Positions 35,808 through 47,800 of a stretch of DNA of 64,000 nt are shown one piece after another (positions within the stretch are counted from its first letter, which is position 1; every line of letters begins with the position of its first letter). Below the pieces are notes generated by a model. That model did no database searches. It saw nothing but the letters and a program-made list of their open reading frames with translations, and was not told the DNA's origin. Source of the stretch: Lagopus muta (lineage: Eukaryota; Chordata; Aves; Galliformes; Phasianidae); NCBI RefSeq assembly GCF_023343835.1, contig NC_064439.1:41967508-42031507 (forward strand). Reading direction: 5' to 3'. Position numbers and translations under genes: made by a program.

Positions 35808-38800
35808 GTATACTGACATAGTGAAACATCCTCCGTGTTTTAGGTAACAGAGCAGCTGTGTTTTTGATTGCATAGTGCTTCTGTGCCGCAGTTGTAACAG
35901 TGCAGTCATTGTTTGCTAGGTGCTCATTATAGTTGTGACTGATGTTTTGTGAGAGAGGTGCTGTACTGTTTTCAAAATCCTAAATATTTAAATATTGCAT
36001 ATATATATGCATATATATATGCATATTTAAATAAACAAGCTTATAAATAAGCCTTACAATTACAAAAAAAAAAAAAGTTTGCAGAGTGAAATTAAAATTA
36101 TTGTGTTGTGTGGTGTGAGCTAGAGCATGTTTGCATGAGTAGAGCTAAGTTATAAGACTTCATGTGAGAATGAAAAGGAGGTCTGATTTTTATGCCATCT
36201 CTTGGTGGAAAGCTGGTGTTGAGTTGCTCCTCGTATGTGAGGGCTAAAAAACAAGAAGGGCAGCCCAAGGTGGGAATGGAGATCCAGAGGGAGAGTATTG
36301 CACAGCTGGATCTGCTCCATGTAGCTAGAGCTACATGCTTTCTGTGCATTCTCCTTGTCCTCTACTAGCAGTAGCCAACCTCATTTGTCTACAGCTCTAC
36401 TATGGGCAAAATTGGCAGCAGATCCATAACCATTTTTCTGCTCTGTCTCTGTCTCAATCAGCTGCCTATACTGAGATCTGAGTATTTTTCTTTTTCCTAT
36501 GTATTAAAAATAAAGTGTAATATGCACCAAAGCTTGGAATCCGGATCTTCCTGTAGCGTAAAAAGGAGATCTACATGCTTGCTAACAACAGTAAATTTTA
36601 ATTTGCATAGTGGACTTAATGGGATTGGATGCCAAGGCTCAGTCAGGCATCCAAAAGGAGTACAGAGTCATGTGGACAGCACATTCAGAATCAGTAATTT
36701 CTGGTGCTGAGAAGTGAACACTTTGGGGAATAGAGCATCCAAGGACACGGCAATTTGCTTTGACTTGAGGTTTCCTCACCCTCCCATGGGAGTAGGTTTT
36801 AGGTGAAAGGAGTTGCTGCATGCTTTATTTTATGTACGTTCTTTTCCCATTTGTGTTTTGTAAGCAGCACAAGCTGAACCTTCCTGAATATTGCATGGAG
36901 AAGATAAATGTGCTGACTGAACAACTGTTCTCGTTTTACTGATCCCCTTTAGCAGATTACATGCTTTGTTGTTTCTAATCAGAATTCTGTTGGCATGTGG
37001 CAGTAGCAGAACCTTAATGTGCACATGAGACAGTGAAAATGTATTTCCTTCTTCTGCTGAACAAGTTAGCAGTTATCTGATAGCGCTTCTTTGGTAAGTG
37101 TAAGGAAGAGGTTTTGCTCTTTTTAAGAATAAAATAGTAAGTCAGTGTGCCAGACTGACAAAACTTGAGCTCTAGTTTTTGTTATGTGCGGTATTAAATT
37201 GCAAGCACATCAGCAAGCTTTTTGCACTGTGATTAAGACATCTGAGCTGAAACTAAATACACGTGCATGATATCCAGGCGAAAAACCTATTTACTCACTT
37301 GCCTGTGAATTCACTGTTATATATTTCTTACGTTAGTTAATCATTTTGGTGTCTTGTTTTAAAGATGCTGTGGCTGAATTAAGTAAAGAATTTAAAGAAG
37401 GAGGGGAACCAATCACAGATGACAGTGTCAACTTGCAAAAATTCTCCTACAAGCTTGAATATCTTCTACAGGTAAAAAGTGATATGTGTCATTTATAATC
37501 AACATCAAAGTGAGGCCTTATTTTCTGTTGTTGCCTCGTTAGTACTTAGGGTTTAACTGAAATGATCACAAGTTTCCATTTGAGTCTTTTTTCAGGACTG
37601 CCTGACGTGTGCAGCTTATTGTATACATTTTGAGTGAGAGCAAATAATTGTAATCAAAAGGCAATGCTGACAGGCTGATTGAAGAATATAAAGCATTTTT
37701 CTATTGATCTGAAGGATTTGAGCTTGATTTTGAAGATGTACACTTCTAAATTATCATGAAAAAATTGTAGTAATGACATCTTGACAACAGCAAAATAAAT
37801 AATAATACAGCCGATAATGCAAATACAGTGGCATCAGTAATTTACAGCATTTTTAGCAATTTCATTGCAGAAATTCATTTTTATTGTATGCAAATCTTAA
37901 TGCCAAATGCTGATTTTTTTAATCTGAAATGCTGCTTATGGGCTAAAATGTCAGTAAAAGGGGACATTGCTGGGCAAGGTGAAATTAAGTTAGCACTGTC
38001 TGTGTACACATACGCTGTAATCGTGCCACTGACAGAAACACAGCCATGCTAATCTAGCCTTGATCTAGGCAAGGTAGTTCTAATTGGGTTGAGAGGCTTC
38101 AGCAGGTGCTGAAGAAAACCCCTGGGATTCGAATGCTCCAAGCTGTGGTCTGTACCCTCACCACATCACTGCTCTGAGTGTGGTTTCACAGCTTGTTCAG
38201 GTAGGTGCATGTGTCACATTGCCACACTTGATTGAAGGGCTCTCAGCAACTCAATTTCTTTTCCTGAACACCTCCTAAAACTGCTGCTAAACTTAATTTG
38301 AACAATTTTTAATGGCCATTTGTATTTAAACTTAATCAATAACTTTACTGTCTGTAAAGCATGTTTAGTAGCCACTGGATTATATCAGTGCTTACTGTAC
38401 AGTGTTACTGTACTTTCTGAATACATTGTCTAAAGCTGAAGAGGAGCTCTGAACACAGATATTGGTTGGAAAGGAGTGGAATTCCACAGTAAATATATGT
38501 AAGTATATTTATGTTTAAGTTTTGTTCATTGCTTTTTGTTTTCCTTGCTTAAGTTTGACCAGAAAGAAAAAAGCACATTGCTGGGGAACAGAAAAGACTA
38601 CTGGGATTATTTCTGTGACTGTCTGGCAAAAGTCAAAGGAGCTAACGATGGAATTCGCTTTGTCAAGTCTATTACGGAAGTAAGTGCATCAGTTAATCAT
38701 CACAATCCATGCTTTGTGTTTTGGTGTGTCTTTGCAGAAAGCAGAGAAATAAAATTTACTGCTTTTAACATAGGATAAAATATTTGCACTTCTTTTTTTT

Positions 38801-41800
38801 TGAAGTTCTCAGGTAAAGTATAAAAATGCAAGGTTGCATCTTTTTGGTAGAGTACCATATTTTGTAGAATTAGATAATCTTTTATTTATTTTGAAGACCA
38901 CTTACACAAATGAACAGTTCTATTTGTATCTGGTTGTGCCATGCCTTTTCATTAAATAAGTGTCATTTTCTCTAAAAATGAATGAACAATAAGCCAAGGG
39001 TAGAGCCTGTATCTTCAGTATACTTTAAGAAAGGACTTAGTCTAAGTGTAAGAGAGAAGAACCACCATGTTTGAGCATTCTTAAGACTTTCTCAGTTGGT
39101 CAGCAGAGTTAAAGAGAAATGACTGAGAGCAGAGTTTCATCTTCTGACTCAATTTTCTTCCTTTATGTCAAAAATCATGATACAATGGCTCAGGATTGTT
39201 GGCATTATTTCTTTGAGAAAGCTCACAGGAACAAGACAAAAACTTTTATCTTTATTAGAAATAGTGATAAAAGTGTAATTTTCTAACAGCCACATTACAT
39301 CGTCAGCTCAATCATTGGCTGAAATAAATGCTGTGAGAAGCTTTCTGTGCTGATTCTGTCTTTAGAATCATTTGAGAGAGAACTTTCCTTCTGGGGAAAA
39401 GAAGTGGTGGTGCAAACCAGCCCTGTCCTGATACTCAGTTCTTTTATCTGTAAGCAGTGCTAACTTGTATTAGCAAGTTACTATTCACAACATGTTTACC
39501 AATTCTCTCAACAATTCCACCACAGCATCATCTCCAAATAATGTCATCTTGAGTCATATGAAAGAGAGCCATAGTACTGCAGCAGAGGCAGGCTTTGTAT
39601 TCCCTGCATCTCTTATTTCTCACAGAATCACAGAGTTGTAGGGATTGGAAGGGACCTCTAGAAAACCTCCTGCTAAGTCCAACCCCCTGCTAAACGATGT
39701 CACCTACAGTACATTGCACAGCAGTGTGTCCAGATGGATCTTGAATATCCCTAGAGAAAGAGACTCCACAGCCTGTCTGGGCAGCCTGTTCCAGTGCTCT
39801 GTCACTCTCATGTTAAAGAAGTTCTTCCTTGTGTTTGTATGGAAGGGGAAGTGTTCCAGTTTCTGCGTGTTGCCTCTTGTTTTATTATTGCACACCATCC
39901 AAAAAAGTCTACTCCCATCAATTTGACTGCTGCACTTTTGGTATTTATAAACAGTGATGAGATCCCATCTCAGCCTTCTCTCCAGGCATTGATTTTGCCT
40001 AAATGATCTTTGACCAGCTCCTCCTCAACCTCCTCTTTTTCTCTGATCATGTGCATTCACTCTAGTATTTCCATGCCTAAAAAATAATTGCTGTTCAAAT
40101 TGATAAACCAATGGGAATAAGAAAAGTATTCTTCCAATGGCTTCTGGTGTTGGGGTTTAGTTTTGTTTTTGTTGTTTTTTTTTAAATTCTTCTTAAGAGA
40201 TTCACTGAATGCAGATGCTCTTGGTCTGACAAATCAGATCTTATCAATTTAAGGGCTAAGTATTAATAAAGAATTTGTGCATTTGGGAGGTTATTGTATC
40301 CATGGGTATATGCATCTTGGTTCTATGGCTAGGCTGGCTCTAAGGCTCTTCCAGCTGTGGCTATACACACCTTAAATTACTTGAGCAGTCACTTTCAGAT
40401 ATGGTACGCACACTCAGATTTTGCCTTATATCAGGAATTGCCCTTAGCATAGTGTGTATTCATGTACTTGGAATGTTAGAAGATTTTGTTGCTCTTGTGA
40501 TGTTTTGACATTATAAAATGGACAAGTGCTGATTACAGTTACAAATCTGTCATTCAAAAAAGATTTGTCCCAATGACAGTACTGGGAGAATGTATCTATC
40601 CAGTGGCACTGCCTGTTACTTCCTTCACAACTAGTGGCTTGTTGTGTCTTTTTTGAGTATGTATGTATGTATGTATGTAGACTGTCTTCATTGTGCCTCC
40701 CTACATGATTGCAACCAATATTCAGGTGTTTTTCTCTGTGGTTTCTCTCTTCCAGCTGCGAACATCTCTTGGGAAAGGAAGAGCATTTCTGCGTTACTCC
40801 CTCGTTCATCAAAGGCTTGCAGATACCTTACAGCAGTGTTTTATGAACACCAAGGTGACCAGGTGAATAGAAGAGTAGCTAGCTAACTGATAACTGTTTG
40901 CTCACTGTGAACGAGCAACATGACCAGGCAGCTGAGAGAAACTGAAACCTTTCCAAATGGTTAGCTTACAGGACTGGTAATAGGATACACAGGATAATAG
41001 ACCTCTAGCCTGGGTCACTGGCTCATACTTATCTTAGACTGGTAAATACTGGAAGTTGTTACAACTGAATGCTTGTAAAGTGGATGGTGTAGATGCATCT
41101 GTATGTGGGCTTTGAAGATGACATGTTTATAAGCATTGAAGATCCTTGGCTGGATCTTCTGTACTGTATATCATAAGGGAGGATTAATTTGCTAGCGTTG
41201 CACAAAGCTTCAGGAAGCATTTGCACATATTCCTGGCTTGTCAGACAGAGGAGCAGCTCGCTCCAGCCAACAAACACCAAAGACAACTTCTAGTTAATTG
41301 GAAGGGACACTTGCAAAGCTTTTAGAAAAAGCCATCTCATTGTACAGTGTATTTAACTTTGTAAGCTGTTTTCTGTCCTTTATCCTTGACATATTAAGTG
41401 TGTGCTTTACATATTTAGTGTGATTATCCATTGTATAGTAAGTATTTTGTCTTGTCAGTGTTTTGCCCAAGCACTAGAGCAAAAAATGTTTTGTACAGGG
41501 ACTCCTTTAATGATATTTCTGTGAGCTTCATTCAATCTGTTTGGTTTCATTTGTACCAAAGGATTGCTTTCAGTTTATACTTAAAGTATCATGCCAGTTT
41601 TTTCTGGGTAAGAGTGAATAATGATGTTTTTTGTTTTTGTTGTGTTTTTGTTTTTTATTTTTTTGCAAGTGAAACTGCTGCTTCTTTTTTATGTATGAAT
41701 GAATACTACTTCTGTCTTTTTGTGTTTGTTTTCAAGTGATTGGTACTATGCACGAAGCCCATTTCTGAATCCCAAAATGAGTTCTGACATTGTGGGTCAA

Positions 41801-44800
41801 CTCTATGAGCTCACTGATGTTCAGTTTGACTTGGCATCACGAGGCTATGATTTAGATGCTGCTTGGCCAGCATTTGCCAGGTAAGATAACACATTGTCAT
41901 CTTCTGCTTTTAAATGTAGGAAAGATGTGTTGGAGCAGGTATATGCTTTCTCTATGTAATTAGTCAGTGACCAAACTGGTATTTTTTCCAGACCAGAGGA
42001 AAGTATAAAAACTTGTAGATTTGATCCAGATTCATGCCTGTTAGTGGAAGTTTTTTGGGGCTGCATGCTGCCACCATCTGGTTGAGCATCCACCACACTG
42101 TAGTACAGTTTCACAAAGCTAAGTTGCACTGATTCATGTGAATATGAAAAGCCACAGCTCCAACCTCATAATCCTTTATAGGTGCTTTTGACATTCCTGT
42201 TTTGTTTTCCATCCGCTTCAGTGGTTTTTAGCCCAGACAGCAGGCACAGTTGTGAGTGGTAGTTATAACTAGACAAATCCTACACACAGCAGTAGAAAGA
42301 TGTGTACATATGATGTCTGTAGTCTTCTCTTACATATTGTATCTCCGTGTGATCAACAGGAGGACGCTGTCCTCACTTGGATCTTCAGCATACTTATGGA
42401 AGCCCCCAAGTCGCAGTTCCAGCATGAGCAGCTTAGTGAGCAATTACTTGCAGGTAAGCAAAATACAACTAAATGTGTGGCAAAGGAAATCTTTAAATAA
42501 TGGTATTATTCCAAAGAGATTGGAGGTTTTATGATAATTATGACTCGTAATGGTAATCTACAGTACTTTAAATAAAGAGTACTTTAAATAAAAGCCAATT
42601 AAAATCAGTCCAGTAGCTGATTCAAATCCATGCCAATCTTGTAGATGAAAAAAATAGATGCATTCAGAAGGCAACATAAAGATAGGTATGTTTTCATTCA
42701 TTTTATGTGAAAACATACCTTTTGTCCTATAAGTTGATGTCTTGTAGTTTTACAAATCCAGCACAGAAGGTCACTGTGCATTAAGAGCCTGAATTTGCTA
42801 TCACTTGAACATACCATGTGTAATTCCTCTTGAAGCTGGTAGGTCTACATTTTTTTTGTCTGGGTTAAATTTCATTGCAAACTTACCTTACACTAACAAA
42901 TGGAAATAATTTTTAAAAAATGGGGTGTTCAGATGTTAAGGTGCTACGTACTATTACAATGCCTCCTCAGTGTTCCTGTCATCACCAAAAAACAAAAGCA
43001 GAAAGTTAAGTCATCCTGATTTCTGGAGTGTTTGAGTCTTTTTCTTTGAAAAATGCAGCTCTGATTCAAGTTATAAAATCTTTTTTTCACATTCTGCTTG
43101 TTTAGGCTCCAGAGTTCCCCTCCAGCCCTGATGCAAATAACTCACTAAATGCTGAACACTTTGAGGGCTTTGAAGAGATGCGTGTAGAACTTGACCAGGC
43201 TGAGCTAAGGCAGAAGGAACTTCAGAGAAGTATTCACCAGCTAGAATTGGAAAACCAGGAGCTGCAGGCAGCTGTCAGCCTTCAGAAAGAACAGTTGCAG
43301 CTGGAAAAAGAGAAGAGCAATAACTACAGTGAGGAGAACTCCCGGCTGACAAAGATGATCACAGAGTTACAGAAGCAGTGTGAGGTTTCGCACTCCACTC
43401 AAAGCACTGTTCATGACCTGCAGAAATGCCTTCAATCGCTGGAACTGAATGCCGTGGAGCAGCAGAAGGAATATTCAACAAAGCTGGCGCAGTTGGCAAC
43501 CAGTAAGGAGGATTATGCCTCAAAACTGCAGCTGTTGAATGAGGAGTTGGAGGTCTGTAGGGCTTTAGTTGCTATGAAGGAGCTTTGCATCGATGAGCTT
43601 AAAGCAAAGCTAAGATCCACAGAACAGAAGAATCTCAACCTCCTTGCAAAAGTTGATGCTGCCTTAGAGGAAAAAGGACAGCAAGCTATGGCCCAGTGTG
43701 ACTCTGCCCTACAGATACAGGCATTATTAGAGAAGCTTCAGCAGACAGAAAAGGAAAAGGCAGAGATGCAAATACTCAGTGATGAACACACATATCAGCT
43801 GAAAACTGCAAAAGAACAGCTGCAGCTGAAAGAAGAGGCACAGAAGGAACTGGAGTGCAGATATAATCGCCTTGCTGCTGATTCCAGAGAAGAGAGTGAA
43901 AAGCTGCTGAGGAGCATGGAAACCATGGAAAAGGAAATGGATGCGCTTCAGAAGGCCCTGACCCTGAAAGAAAAGGAGATGGCTGAGCTCCAGACCCAGG
44001 TAAAGGGGTCGCTGGCTCAGGTGGGGTCACTGGAAAAAGATCTTGAGGAGGCAAGGAAAGAAAAAGAGAAACTCAAGGAGGAATATGGTAAGATGGAAGA
44101 GGCGCTTAAGGAGAAAGCCCAGTCACAAGCAGAAAAAATTGAACAACAGGAGGGTCATTTAAAAAAGGTGAGTGAGACTGTGTGTAGCCTTGAGGAGCAA
44201 AAGCAGAAGCTCTTGTATGAGAAAGAGGATCTCAGACAGAAAGTCAAGGAGCTGGAGGATCAGATGGAGCAGCAAAACTCTGCAGTAAATGAAATGAGTG
44301 AGGAGAGCAGGAAGCTGAAAACTGAGAATGCAGATTTGCAGCAGTCCAAGAAGAAGATGGAAGAGAAGCTGAAAAATCTGGAAGCCTCTAAAGATTCTCT
44401 GGAAGCCGAGGTGGCCAGGCTGAGGGCCTCTGAGAAACAGCTTCAGAGTGAGATAGATGATGCCCTTGTGTCAGTTGATGAAAAAGAGAAGAAGCTTCGA
44501 AGCCAGAATAAACAGCTGGATGAAGATTTGCAGAATGCCAGGAGACAAAGCCAAATTCTGGAGGAGAAATTAGAGGCTCTGCATTCAGACTATAGAGAAT
44601 TAAAGGAAAGAGAAGAGACCACCAAGGAATCTTATGCCTCACTTGAAGGACAGCTGAAGAGTGCTAAACAACACAGTTTACAAGTAGAAAAAAGCTTAGA
44701 CACTTTGAAGGAGAGCAATGAGTCACTCCAGTCACAGCTTGCAGAGAAGGAAGTACAGTTACAAGGCATGGAGTGCCAGTGTGAGCAGCTAAGAGAAAAA

Positions 44801-47800
44801 GCTGAAAGACATAGGAAGAAAGCTGAGACTCTTGAGGTAGAAAAGCTCAGTTTTGAAAATACATGCCTTCAGCAGACAAAGCTTATTGAATCCCTCACAT
44901 CAGAAAAGGAATCAATGGAAGAGCACCAACTACAGCAGGCAGCTTCTCTGGAGAAAGATGCGAAAGAGCTGGCCTCCAGGCTTACAGTAAGTGAAGAGCA
45001 GCTGCAAGTCAACCGAGATGAAGTGTCTAGGCTGCAAACAGAACTCCTTGATGTGCGAGTCAAGCTTCAGCAGACCACTGATGAGAGAGAGCAGTTGAAA
45101 AGTGAGCTGGCAATCAAAGAACCTGTCTTGGGGGAGCAGAAAGTGCTTGTCCAGCAGCTGAAAGAGCAAATAGAGTCCCTCAACAGAAACCATGTGCAAG
45201 AACTGGTGCAATGGAAAGAAAGAGAAGAAGTGCTGAAAAGAGAACAGGAGACAGTAGCCCTTCAAAAAACTGAGCTGGAAAATAATGTGCTGAGTCTAAA
45301 GGAAGAACTCTCCAAGGTTAAGCAGTATTTGGAAGCTGCTAGAATGGAAAATGTAGAAAACAAAGATCTCCTCCATAGGACCAACACAGATATGGCTGAA
45401 CTCGGTATTCAGATTTGTGCCTTGTCCTCTGAGAAAGTGGATGCAGAAGAGCAGTTAGCCCAGGCCAAAGAGAGGCTCAAAGAATTGGAAGAACAGGCAG
45501 CAGCACAACAGGAGAAACTGAAGCATGACATTTCTAGTCTCAGACAGGAGAACAGGAGCCTACAAGAGAAACTAGAGGAGGCTCAGATATGTGTCTCAGC
45601 TGTCCCAAGTCTGCAAGCACAACTAGAGACAGCAAAGAAACAGGCACAGAGCTTTCAGGAGTCCAGCCAAGAAGAGCTGTCTGCCATAAAATTTCAAATG
45701 AGCACAGAGATTCTAAATTATCAAACAAAATTCAAGGTAAATTAATGTGATTATTACAGCTGAAAGAGCTGTGCAGGATTTCCCCTGCTTTACCATCTGC
45801 TGCAGGAATCACAGGGCAAAATCCTAGGGTTTATGTTGGCCAGGCTCTGGGACTAGTGTGCAACTAGCCTTAGCCTGGGAATCTGAAAATATCTCAACAT
45901 GGAATGGCCTGGCTTGAAAAGTACCTCAAAAATTATCTATATGGATGAGCTAGGATGGTGTGGAGATAATATAACTTTTGGTATAATGTGCAGATAATTC
46001 CCTTGTCTGTTTTTGTGTCCAGTTGCTCAAGGTGGCAGCCAGGAAGACCACGGTTTTTCTTCCATAAAATCAGAAGTTAACCTTGTATATGTGAAATGAC
46101 ATGCCTAGTGGTTAAGGACTTTATTGTGTTCTGCCATTCTGAAATAGAGTCTAAGATTAATCAGTTAATCTGGGCTCTATGCATGCCACTGGTGCTATCC
46201 AGAAATCCCACCAGTTTGAGAAAATAGTGTACATTCATTTATGCTTCTTCTTCATAAACACTTCTTAAATCTCAGTATAGAATCATGGATTCATGAGTAT
46301 GATTTGGGCTACCTCACTCTTTTGAGGCCCGTTAAGCTAAGCTGCTTTTTTGCTGACAGCTGTAATAGCCCATAGCAAGTAACATCAAACCACAACTAGT
46401 CTGTGACCACAGAGGGTTCTGAGTCCATAAGCTGGGTTTCTCCTAGCTGTATTTCATGAGTATTGCTTTTATACCATACAGGGCAGTATGGGCATGATTC
46501 AGGATTGGAAATTTTTTTAGGTGAAGTGGGGGCAGCTAGAGGAGTGCTAACTTCTGACTCGATCTCTCTGCTAGGCTGCCAATGAAGAATGTGGGAAACT
46601 AAAGGAGCAACTTGAGGAGCAGAAGAGACAACAGCATGCTACAGAGGAAGAGATTGCAGGTTTACAAGTAAGTGCTTGATCTGATTAAGCAAAGACAGAG
46701 ATTTTTGTGTCAGAATGCATTAGTGTTAAAAAGGGAGAAAGAAGGCAACAGAAATGGGTGTGAGTCTAAGAATGTCCTTGAATAAATACAGGTGTAGCAG
46801 TCTAAAGTTTTCCATGGAAATGGAAATTATTAAAATCACAGTGGCACTTAGGACTTTTTAAAGCTAGTCAGGTTTCATGTAGGACCTGAGCATGTGCACA
46901 TTAGTTAAATGGGGGATGTGGGATTGGAAGGTATCAGTCTTACACCCATTCCACACAGTCACACATTTGGATCCAACAGTTTGCAGGCTGCAAGGAGCAT
47001 TGCATCAGAGAATTGATCTGACTGAGAAATAGCCCAGCTGGAAAAAAAAAGCCATGGGATTTTTGTGATGTGTGTATTGGACAGTTGGGATGGGAGTGTC
47101 AAGTGTGAGCAAGGGATAGGGAAAGAAGGGAATTGAGGTTATTGAACCTGGCCGTGCCTGCTGGCAGGTATTGGTGAACCTACACAGTGACAGTGCTGTG
47201 TCAATACATGCCTTGAGGACTCGGTTTGGCAGTTTTGTCTGCAGAGGCTAGCCATGAAATAAGTTGTTGGTTTTATTGTCCTTCATGTTCCATATAGCTT
47301 TAATGAACAGGACTCTTTTTCACTTCTAGGTGGTAAAAAAAAACTTAATAATGGCTTATTCTTTTGCCATTATCTTTGAGAGATTTTGCTTACTATGCGG
47401 ACAAAAGCTGAAATGGCAGAATAGTAAGAATTGGAGGCACTGCTTAATACCATCTTACTTTTGAGTTTATCCCATACTCAGTGTGACAGAAATAAGCAAT
47501 CACTAGTACACAAATAATTTATGTCTATGTATACAGTAATATCTTAATTGGTGGCTTGGTTTTAACTGTCTCTTTCAAAGCATGATTTAGGTGTGTTTAG
47601 CAGTCCAGTGCTTGCTGAAGTGTTGTTTTTATGTGTCAGTAAATAAAAAATATTTTGCTAGGCTGAAAACACAAGCTTGTCTAGAAAGCTGGATGAAGCA
47701 AGAGAGCAGCTGTCTGAATTGCAATCTGCTCGGCTGCAGAAGGAAGAGGAGGTGACATCTCTGAGAGAACTCTTGGAAAGGTGGGAGTTCTAGTTCTTTT

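Larger units (their letters stand above)
38680..40755 (+). other. FYCO1: FYCO1 intron between coding exons 3 and 4
   Basis: This intron contains the reverse-oriented CR1 copy and a short (GTAT)n tract at about 40658-40680. No gene is seen. Confidence 0.8.
42454..43105 (+). other. FYCO1: FYCO1 intron between coding exons 6 and 7
   Basis: This intron holds a 16-base tandem duplication and a perfect 13-bp inverted repeat, listed separately. Confidence 0.8.

Noticed and set aside
43776-45265. Several minus-strand frames of 64-111 codons within the giant FYCO1 exon
   Set aside because: They are antisense shadows of the heptad-rich coding frame on the plus strand.
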